Below are positions 17,559 through 23,984 of a stretch of DNA of 39,907 bases, piece after piece (the stretch's first letter is position 1; every line of letters starts with the position of its first letter). Under the pieces are notes generated by a model, which saw only the letters and a program-made list of their open reading frames with translations, searched no databases and was not told the DNA's origin. The stretch is from NCBI GenBank assembly GCA_030651035.1, contig JAUSCK010000280.1, positions 1-39,907 of the forward strand, read 5' to 3'. Position numbers and translations under genes: made by a program. This DNA is from Elusimicrobiota bacterium (GTDB lineage Bacteria; Elusimicrobiota; Elusimicrobia; Elusimicrobiales; UBA9959).

Positions 17559-18509
17559 TTAGTCGTCCGGGGTTTCTTCCGGCGCGGGGGTCTCCTTAGC
17601 GGGCGCGGGCTGATCGGCGGGGGCCGCCGGCGCCGGCGGCGCGGGGGCCGCTTTCACCGGTTGTTCAGCCGGCACCTGGGGCCGGGCGGACGGTACCGCC
17701 CAGGTCTGATCCGGCTTTTCCGGGGTTATCTCCGGTTTGTCCGGCGCGGGCGCGCCTTCAACCGCCTCCCCGGGCAGCCAGGTCCTGTCTGGCGGCATCG
17801 GAGGGCCGGAAAGAGGCTGCGTTTCTGTTTCCGGCTGCGCCGCTTTCTGCGGCAGTTCATACGGCGCGTACCCGGCCGCTTTCAGCCGGGAATAGACGTC
17901 TGTGGCCGAGCGCCACAGCATCTGCCTCAGCAGACCGTTCTCGCGGGTGCCCGGGGAAAGGAACGGGTAAAGCGGCGCCATCAGCAGGTGGAAAGTGGTC
18001 TTATGCACCGCCTCTGTTTCAACGCGCACGGTGCCGGTGGAAACGGCGAAGTCGGCGGTGAGGTAATAGTTGACCCGCAGCGAGGAGGGGAGTATGAAGA
18101 TAAGCACCGTGTCCACCAGGTAGGAGCGGAAAAGGTCGTTGTAAGTCCAGCGCCCGAAGCTTGTCAGTTCAAGGCGCAGCGTGCCGCGGCCGCGCGCCTT
18201 GTCATAAAGGCCGGCATCGGAGAAGATCTCCCTGGCCTTGCGGTTTAAATTGGCTGCGTCCACCGGGTCCACAGGGCGCGGCTTTATTTTTTTGGGCCTG
18301 GTGGAGCCCTCGCCTATGGAGTCGGTCGGGGCCCGGTAGGGAAAATTCTGCCAGGAAACCTGTATATCAGAAAACGGTATAATGCCCTTGTCTTCAAGCA
18401 TGGCCTGCGCCGTGTCGCGCTCCACGCGGATATCCCCGGAGTTGAAGGAGGCGCAGCCCCAGAAAGCCGGCAGGACAGCCAGAAGCAGTATGAGTTTAGT
18501 TGTTTTCAT
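17559..18509 (-). CDS. Lipoprotein with proline-rich C-terminal region
   Basis: I choose ATG 18509 (316 residues), which gives a compact lipoprotein signal MKTTKLILLLAVLPAFWGC; the frame extends 11 codons further to 18542 and neither start has a good Shine-Dalgarno. The family is not firmly recognised. Residues 20-215 form a mixed domain with a TLRLELTSFGRWTY strand, a hydrophobic DTVLIFILPSSLRVNYYL segment, and LWRSATDVYSRLKAAGY, somewhat like the DUF4136/GNA1162 group of envelope lipoproteins. Residues 225-316 are Pro/Ala-rich with repeated PAP, PEKP and EETP units, likely an extended periplasmic linker. Export and lipidation are inferred from the lipobox. Confidence 0.7.
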   Translation of the reverse strand: MKTTKLILLLAVLPAFWGCASFNSGDIRVERDTAQAMLEDKGIIPFSDIQVSWQNFPYRAPTDSIGEGSTRPKKIKPRPVDPVDAANLNRKAREIFSDAGLYDKARGRGTLRLELTSFGRWTYNDLFRSYLVDTVLIFILPSSLRVNYYLTADFAVSTGTVRVETEAVHKTTFHLLMAPLYPFLSPGTRENGLLRQMLWRSATDVYSRLKAAGYAPYELPQKAAQPETETQPLSGPPMPPDRTWLPGEAVEGAPAPDKPEITPEKPDQTWAVPSARPQVPAEQPVKAAPAPPAPAAPADQPAPAKETPAPEETPDD

Positions 18510-18610
18510 GTTTGGCACAGAGCCTTTGCTGACATTCATCATTCTGAAATGCTGTTCAATTTTATATATTATATTATACTGTTCTATTCATCAAGAGGCT
18601 TCGGGGGCAT

Positions 18611-19816
18611 ATGGCGCTTAAAAAAATAGAGAAAATCATTAAAACCGAGGGCAAGCCCGACATAATAATACGGCAGGCCAAGGTGCAGGACATGCGCCGC
18701 ATACAGATGCTCTACGCCGAGATCTACGGCGGCAGCTACTCCGTGCCTATCGTGACGGATAAAGAGAAGATGCGCAGCGCCATAGAGAACGACGATTATT
18801 ACTGGATAGTGGCCGAATGCCAGGACCGCGTGGTGGGCAGCCTCGTTTACGCGCTGAACCTCACCTACAGGAACTCGAAGGCCTTCGGCGCGGTGGTGAG
18901 CCAGGAGTTCAGGAAGCACAACCTGGCCTACACGATGATGAAGCTGGTCCTCGACGACATCACCACCAACAAGGACCTGGTGGACCTGGTCTACGCCACC
19001 ACCCGCACCGCCAACCACGCCCCGCAGAAACTGACCGAGAGCCTGGGCTTCATAAAGCTGGGCATCTTCCCGAACACCCACAAAGTGCAGGACAACGAGA
19101 CGCACTGCCTTACGGCTTACCTTACCGAGAAAGCCCTGCAGCGCCGCAGGCGCAAGCCCCGCATCATCCCTGAGGTGGCGCCGTTCTATGATATCGTCCG
19201 CCGGCAGATCGCGCTGGACAGGCCGCAGATAAAGGACGTGAAAGGGGAATATAGCGACCATAAACAGAAGATCCCGCTGCTCCACTTCGAGGCCATCACC
19301 GCCCCGGAGTTCATCAAGCACAGGTACCGAAAAATAAAGCAGACCAGTTTCTTCGAGCACACCGTGATGCCGTTCCACGACCCTAACCTCCTGCTGATAA
19401 CCCCGGACCAGGGCACCGAGGTCTACATGACCTATAACGCGAAGGACAAGTACAGTGTCGTGGTCGCCGGCATGACCAACGAAAAAAGCTTCGCGGTGGT
19501 GCTGGAGAGCATCGCCCGCAAGGTCAGCGAACTGGGCATGGCCTACGTGGAGGTCATAATAGACGCCTACTCCCCGGCCACACAAAGGGACGCCATGGAC
19601 GCGCGCTACATCCCCAGCGCCTATTTCCCGTGCGCCAAGCGGATGGGAGGCAAGCGTTACGATTGCGTAATTTTCTCCCGCACTTTCGAAGTGCTGGACT
19701 TCCGCAACGTCAAGATCATCTCGCTCTACAAGAACTTCCTGCGCGAATACCTCAAGCTCTGGCGGGAGAACTACATAGAGCTGGTATTCAAGACGGAGCC
19801 GAAGTTAAAGAAGTAA
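18611..19816 (+). CDS. GNAT-family N-acetyltransferase-like protein with C-terminal extension
   Basis: 401 residues. Residues 17-180 fit a GNAT fold: IIIRQAKVQDMRRIQMLYAEI at the start, WIVAECQDRVVGSLVYAL as the beta2-beta4 region, AVVSQEFRKHNLAYTMMKLV as the acetyl-CoA binding motif A, and a late ESLGFIKLG. A basic stretch RRRRKPR (about 178-184) leads into a C-terminal domain (about 200-390) of no recognised family. The acceptor substrate is unknown. The gene appears to stand alone, between the divergent lipoprotein gene and the HigBA pair. Confidence 0.75.
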   Translation: MALKKIEKIIKTEGKPDIIIRQAKVQDMRRIQMLYAEIYGGSYSVPIVTDKEKMRSAIENDDYYWIVAECQDRVVGSLVYALNLTYRNSKAFGAVVSQEFRKHNLAYTMMKLVLDDITTNKDLVDLVYATTRTANHAPQKLTESLGFIKLGIFPNTHKVQDNETHCLTAYLTEKALQRRRRKPRIIPEVAPFYDIVRRQIALDRPQIKDVKGEYSDHKQKIPLLHFEAITAPEFIKHRYRKIKQTSFFEHTVMPFHDPNLLLITPDQGTEVYMTYNAKDKYSVVVAGMTNEKSFAVVLESIARKVSELGMAYVEVIIDAYSPATQRDAMDARYIPSAYFPCAKRMGGKRYDCVIFSRTFEVLDFRNVKIISLYKNFLREYLKLWRENYIELVFKTEPKLKK

Positions 19817-19901
19817 TACCGGCAGACAGTAAGAGCGGGTAGAGCAGGATTGTAACGCATAGAGAAGGCGAACGGGGCGCGGCCGGTTTGGCCGCCGGCA
19901 A

Positions 19902-20243
19902 TCAATGGTTATACGCTGTTCCGGGATGTTTATGCGCGAGGCGCTGGAATATTTCCGGCTCAATATAAGCCACTTCAAGAAGCCGCCTTGCCGGGCCGGA
20001 AGGTGAGTTCCATCCTTGTTCCCACGCCCGCACAGTTGACGCTGTTACGTTTAACAGCGAGGCGAAAACCGGCTGGCTTACGCCGAAACCGCGCCTAAGG
20101 CTGGCAATCTGCTCTTTACGCCACAGCCTGGCCGGCGCTGGAATCTCCAGCGTTGTCTTACGAAGTTTTTTTGCGCCATGCGCATGCGCGACAGCTTCTT
20201 TGAGTCCAAAGATAAGTTCTTGTCCTAGTTTTGTCTTGTGCAT
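19902..20243 (-). CDS. higA: HigA-type antitoxin (helix-turn-helix)
   Basis: 113 residues. The C-terminal half carries a Xre/HigA helix-turn-helix: FGVSQPVFASLLNVTASTVR then AWEQGWNSPSGPARRLLEV, the standard WEQG...P.G.A..LL signature. In such systems the antitoxin binds and neutralises the toxin and represses the operon promoter. The start codon is 1 nt after the toxin stop, and AGGAGG (20258-20253) inside the toxin gene supplies a strong ribosome site. Toxin first is the higBA order. Confidence 0.9.
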   Translation of the reverse strand: MHKTKLGQELIFGLKEAVAHAHGAKKLRKTTLEIPAPARLWRKEQIASLRRGFGVSQPVFASLLNVTASTVRAWEQGWNSPSGPARRLLEVAYIEPEIFQRLAHKHPGTAYNH

Positions 20244-20244
20244 A

Positions 20245-20580
20245 TTATTGCGCCTCCTCTTTCAGCTTCCGCACCAGGGTTTTTAAAATCCGCTTTTCAT
20301 CCGGGGAGATATCATCTTTTTCATCCTTGTCGTAAAGGGCAAGAAGATAAATTTGTTCTACGGCGGCTATATCCAGATAGATTGCCCTGTAGCCACCGCG
20401 CTTTCCCTTACCGCGGCCCGGATCTGCGATCCTGAGCTTTCTGAGCCCTCCCGTTCCCTGAACAACCCGCCCGGCGTCGGGGTTTTTAAGCAGTTCTGTC
20501 TGGATATTCTCCAGGCAGGCCACCCCTGCCCTATCAATCCGTTTCTGAAAAGCTGACGTTTCTATAAAAGTGCGTCGCAT
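20245..20580 (-). CDS. higB: HigB/RelE-family toxin
   Basis: I start at ATG 20580 (111 residues); the frame runs on to 20619, but that would put the promoter/operator inside the gene. MRRTFIETSAFQKRID opens a RelE/HigB fold, and LRKLRIADPGRGKGKRGGYR followed by IYLLALYDKDEKDDISPDE is the conserved core and C-terminus. Family members cleave mRNA on the ribosome. The basic GKRGGYR patch fits RNA contact. Its ATG lies 11 nt after the -10 hexamer, so the message has almost no leader and no Shine-Dalgarno. Confidence 0.88.
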   Translation of the reverse strand: MRRTFIETSAFQKRIDRAGVACLENIQTELLKNPDAGRVVQGTGGLRKLRIADPGRGKGKRGGYRAIYLDIAAVEQIYLLALYDKDEKDDISPDEKRILKTLVRKLKEEAQ

Positions 20581-20619
20581 ACTATCAAATAGTATATACC
20601 ATTTAATGGTATATGTCAA
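20581..20619 (-). promoter_or_regulatory. higBA promoter embedded in two operator palindromes
   Basis: On the minus strand TTGACA (20619-20614), a 17-nt spacer and TATACT (20596-20591) form a near-perfect sigma-70 promoter. A 21-bp perfect palindrome (arms ATATACCATT and AATGGTATAT, 20594-20614) fills the spacer and touches both hexamers. A second, ACTAT-CAA-ATAGT (20581-20593), covers the -10 downstream edge and expected start site. Repressor (HigA) binding would block polymerase directly. Confidence 0.88.
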
Positions 20620-20780
20620 GGGAAGGCATTGTAGTCCGTATAAGGCCTGTTTCCGTAGCTCTTTCCTTAATTTCGCTCTTTCCGCTGATTAAAAACTTTT
20701 CGGAAAAAGCTCCCTTTCCTGTTATTTCTTAATAATACAAAAAAATCGGCGAATTTCTTTAAATTAAAAAAAAGCCCTCT

Positions 20781-20802
20781 GCGCCCGGTTGTCGCCGGGC
20801 GC
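20781..20802 (-). terminator. GC hairpin with T-tract downstream of the transposase remnant
   Basis: GCGCCCGG (20781-20788) and CCGGGCGC (20795-20802) form a perfect 8-bp stem with a 6-nt loop. On the minus strand it is followed after a short spacer by nine T residues. It lies about 25 bp past the IS91-like reading frame, so it may be a terminator or the hairpin at that end of the element. Confidence 0.55.
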
Positions 20803-20828
20803 GCTGGAGTGTGGGGGGTGTGTCTGGC

Positions 20829-22368
20829 CTAATCGTCGGCCGGGGCGGGCTCTATGGCTTCGTTATCAACCCGCGGGTCCAGCTGGCACTGTTCGTCCGG
20901 AGGGCCGCAGGCGTGTTCATACAGTGAAGCTTGAGGTGCCGGTCGAAATCTTGGGAATTCCGACGAAAGGCCCAGGTGGCTTAAAAGCCGCACCAATTCT
21001 TTATCATTAAGAATTACGGCAACCGGCTTAAGTTCAAGGCCGCACTTGGGGCAGGTGAGTGGAAATACTTCAAAAACCCGCGCCAGGCAGGCCCCGCACT
21101 TTGGCTCGTTTACAGAAAAAGTGCGGGGCAGGCGGCCCAGGAGCCGGCTTTCTTTTTTACCTTGTCGATTTTGTCCCGCAGGGCGGCCCGGTCCGCCTCT
21201 TTTTCCGCCTTGGCTACCAGCAGCGGCCGCAGCGGCGACCTGGGCGCCAGGGCGCCGTAATAATGGACCAGGTTCTTCTTGGCCGTTAGATGAGCATAGC
21301 TCTTGATACGGCACTGGCATAGCCTTGGGCGGCGGCATCAGCAGTGTCCAGCGCCGCAGGAACTCGATGGGCGTCATTGCCAGCATTTCCGATTTGCCCG
21401 CCTTCGGCTCGGTGCGGTAGAGCACCGTGTTGGCTTTTTCCGCGTAGACCAGCCGTTTTTGCGAAAGGGCTGGCCTCGAGCAGTACCCGTAAGCGCTTAA
21501 GCCCTTCCCTGTCAGAGTCCTTGATCAATACCTCTTCGTGTATTGAAAATCCTAAATTCTTCCAGGAAAGCAAATTCCCGGCGGCTTCCCGGGGTAGGCC
21601 GCAGGCCCTGCGGACGCGCCTGATGAATTTTTTACGGACAGCTGTTACAATAGCGGCCAGTTGCTGGTCCGTCGGGCAGGGGACCGGGGTGAATACCACT
21701 TCTTTTCGGCCGATAGCATTTGTTTTCAAATTGAAGACACCGTCCGAAACCACAGCATGTACATGGATGTGTAAATTTAACGCCCCGCCAAACCGTTGAA
21801 TGAAATGAAGTTGGGCCGGCGTCCCGGTGGTGTTTTGGCAAAGGAAGCGGTTTATTTCACCGGAGAATATTCCTGAAAGCTCGCCCGCCAGCGCCGGATT
21901 GTGGTTCAGGAAAAACCTCAGGCGTTTACGGCCACCAATACCCATTGACGATATGGCACAAAGGCCAGCAGCCGCTCAAGCGCCTGGCCGGTAAGAATGG
22001 CAGAGCGTTTGGCGTCGCAACAAGGGCAGCCCCGGATTTTGCAGGAGAGGGCCACGAAAACATCGTGCCCGCATTTTGGGCAGCGGAAGCGCACAGCGCC
22101 ATAGCGCATTACGCCGCATTCAATGAATTTTTCAAGGGTGGATATTACACCGGGCTGGGGGCGGGGGGGCCGCGAATCGGTCGGGGTTTTTCAGCCATTG
22201 CTCGAATTCCTGCAGGTTACCCAGGACTATCCGGGACAGGGGACTGCCGGGAGCGCGGGCGCGGTAGCCGGGTGTTTCACGGTGGGAGACAGCATGGTTG
22301 ACGCGCCCGGACCCGCCGGGTTTAAGAGCCGGGACTACAGTAGCAGACTGCCTTTCGTCAGCGCACAT
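20829..22368 (-). pseudogene. IS91-family (Y2, HUH) transposase broken by several frameshifts
   Basis: Consecutive pieces of one IS91-type transposase lie in different frames. N-terminal: YRARAPGSPLSRIVLGNLQEF (from 22368). Zinc-binding: FRCPKCGHD..CKIRGCPCCDAKR (about 22090-22010). Catalytic: NLHIHVHAVVSDGVF with its HxH (about 21780). C-terminal: MLAMTPIEFLRRW, KNLVHYYGALAPRSPLRPLL, then LTCPKCGLELKPVAVI and LLSHLGL (to about 20950). Breaks fall in a G7 run at 22163-22169, near 21930, near 21480 and near 21270-21320. Intact relatives move single strands by rolling-circle transposition. Four or more breaks mean this copy is dead. Confidence 0.85.
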
Positions 22369-22728
22369 GCCGCCCCCCTTGGTTATTGCGCTTTCTGTAA
22401 GTCTGTTTATAGCGTAGCAGACGACCCCGACAGCCTACTGTCGGGTTTAAAGAGCGCGGCGGGCGCGTTCAGCGCGGGGGCGGGGATAAAATTGATAAAC
22501 ACTTGATTTGGACTACGCGATGTCGCCTGAAGTCAGCCTGGGCAGCACACAACGCATAACGCTGAAAAAGAAGTTTTGAGTTAAGATACACAATAAAAAT
22601 ACGCTCACCTCGCTGTATTGTGAACTACCTCAGAAGTTAAATAATGGACTGCCTCAATTTGCTCACAAGGAGTTTGTATAATTTGAGGTAAGCGGTGTAA
22701 TAATAAGAATCGTTATTTAGGATGAATT
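22369..22728. other. Gene-free, AT-richer gap between IS91 remnant and LuxE operon
   Basis: No convincing gene in 360 bp. It holds a perfect hairpin, CCCGACAG (22426-22433) with CTGTCGGG (22438-22445), which may belong to the outer end of the IS91-like element. It also holds a TATAAT at 22677-22682 and short recurrences of ACTACCTCA/ACTGCCTCA around 22625-22656. Base composition is lower in G+C than the neighbouring genes, consistent with inserted DNA. Confidence 0.5.
22677..22682 (+). promoter_or_regulatory. Candidate -10 box of the LuxE/LuxC operon
   Basis: TATAAT lies 46 nt before the LuxE-like start codon, leaving a short leader with AGGA at 22719-22722 as ribosome site. The expected -35 position has no good match. 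Confidence 0.45.
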
Positions 22729-23898
22729 ATGGCAGACCTTTCAGTTGAAGACCGCCTTCCGCCTTTTTACAGGCCGCTTAAGAGCCGGGCCGCCGTGGAC
22801 GCGCTTTTTGAAACCCCGGCTTTCGAGTATTCCCCGAAAACCTCAAAAGCTTTCTGCGCCGCCATGCGCGCCGCGCTGGATTTCCAGGGTAAGCGCGCCC
22901 CCGTGCTGAAAGCCCTTTATAAGGCCGAGGGGTTTGCCCCCGCGTCGGTTAAAACGGAGCGGGATATTGAAAAGATACCCTTCATATTCGTCTCCGCCCT
23001 GAAAGAGCGTGACCTGACAACGCTGCCTTATTCGAAGATAGTCCTTGAGCTGAAATCCAGCGGCACCTCGGGCCAGCGCAGCCGCATGCAGCTCGATAAG
23101 GGGTCGCTGATGCGCGTGCGGCGGATGGCCTGGAAGGTTTTTGAGGGGCTGGGCCTGACCGATCTTGAGCGGGCGCACGACTATATCTGCTTTACCTATG
23201 ACCCAGAGGTGGCCAAGGACCTGGGCACCGCCTGGACCGACAAACTGCTGAGCGGCTTCACGAAGAAGGGGGAGATCTTTTACACCTTCCGCTGGAGCAA
23301 GGCCAAGAACGATTTCTATTTCGACCTGGACGGCGCGGTGCTGGCCATGAAGAAGTTCGAGGACGCCGGCGGCCTGGTGCGGCTGGTGGGCTTCCCCGCC
23401 TTCGCGCTGAAGCTTACGGAGGAATTCAAGAGCCGCTTCGGCCGCTATCCGAAGCTTAATCCCGGCTCCAGCGTGGTCACCGGCGGGGGCTGGAAGACGC
23501 TGGCCGACGAGGCCATGGACAAGAAGGTTTACCGCAAGATCCTGGCGGACAACCTGGGCATACCGGTGGAGAACGTGCGGGACCTGTTCGGCATGGTGGA
23601 GCACGGCGTGCCGTACGTGGACTGCCGGCTGGGCAATTTCCACGTGCCCAACTACGGCCGCGTAATAGTCCGCCACCCGGGCACGCTGGAGCCGCTGGGC
23701 TATAAAGAGCGGGGGCTGCTGCAGTTCATCACGCCGTACCTTACCAGCTATCCTTCGCTTTCCGTGCTGTCCTCCGATTTCGGCCTGCTGCTGCCCCGCT
23801 GCGCCTGCGGCCTGAGCGGCCCGGTGCTTGAGATAAAGGGCCGCGCCGGCGTGACGAAGCTGAAGGGCTGCGCTATTTCCGCGGCTACAATGTTGTAA
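22729..23898 (+). CDS. LuxE-like acyl-protein synthetase
   Basis: 389 residues, close to the usual 370-380 of LuxE. In bioluminescent bacteria LuxE activates a fatty acid with ATP, holds it as a cysteine thioester and passes it to the reductase LuxC. Visible landmarks are IPFIFVSALKERDL, the adenylate-binding LELKSSGTSGQRSRMQLD (about 105-122), GSSVVTGGGWKTL, LFGMVEHGVPYVDC, and a PRCACGLSGPVLEIKGRAG block near the end. C381, eight residues from the C-terminus, is positioned like the acyl-carrying cysteine of LuxE. AGGA lies 6 nt before the ATG. The LuxC fusion gene follows after 86 bp. The acyl substrate is unknown; no luxAB is present. Confidence 0.88.
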   Translation: MADLSVEDRLPPFYRPLKSRAAVDALFETPAFEYSPKTSKAFCAAMRAALDFQGKRAPVLKALYKAEGFAPASVKTERDIEKIPFIFVSALKERDLTTLPYSKIVLELKSSGTSGQRSRMQLDKGSLMRVRRMAWKVFEGLGLTDLERAHDYICFTYDPEVAKDLGTAWTDKLLSGFTKKGEIFYTFRWSKAKNDFYFDLDGAVLAMKKFEDAGGLVRLVGFPAFALKLTEEFKSRFGRYPKLNPGSSVVTGGGWKTLADEAMDKKVYRKILADNLGIPVENVRDLFGMVEHGVPYVDCRLGNFHVPNYGRVIVRHPGTLEPLGYKERGLLQFITPYLTSYPSLSVLSSDFGLLLPRCACGLSGPVLEIKGRAGVTKLKGCAISAATML

Positions 23899-23905
23899 GT
23901 TTTAA

Positions 23906-23975
23906 ACATGGATAGACAGGATATACAGGATTTTATTGCTCACTCTTTTATCCTGTCCATCCTGTTCATCCATGT
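23906..23975. repeat. ACAGGAT-type inverted repeat, copy B
   Basis: The left arm (23906-23931, beginning ACATGGATAGACAGGAT) pairs with the right arm (23950-23975, ending ATCCATGT) around an 18-nt loop. The arms match copy A at 17469-17534 in sequence and size. It fills the gap between the LuxE and LuxC genes and stops 9 bp before the next start codon, where a ribosome site would be expected. Confidence 0.85.
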
Positions 23976-23984
23976 GAATGATTT

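Noticed and set aside
19826-19870. tRNA-like phrase (GCGGGTAGAGCAG) after the GNAT gene
   Set aside because: No T-arm consensus, no acceptor stem pairing and no anticodon arm could be built.
22163-22169. Programmed frameshift at the G7 run in the IS91 transposase
   Set aside because: At least three more breaks occur without slippery sites, so decay (or sequence error) is the simpler explanation.
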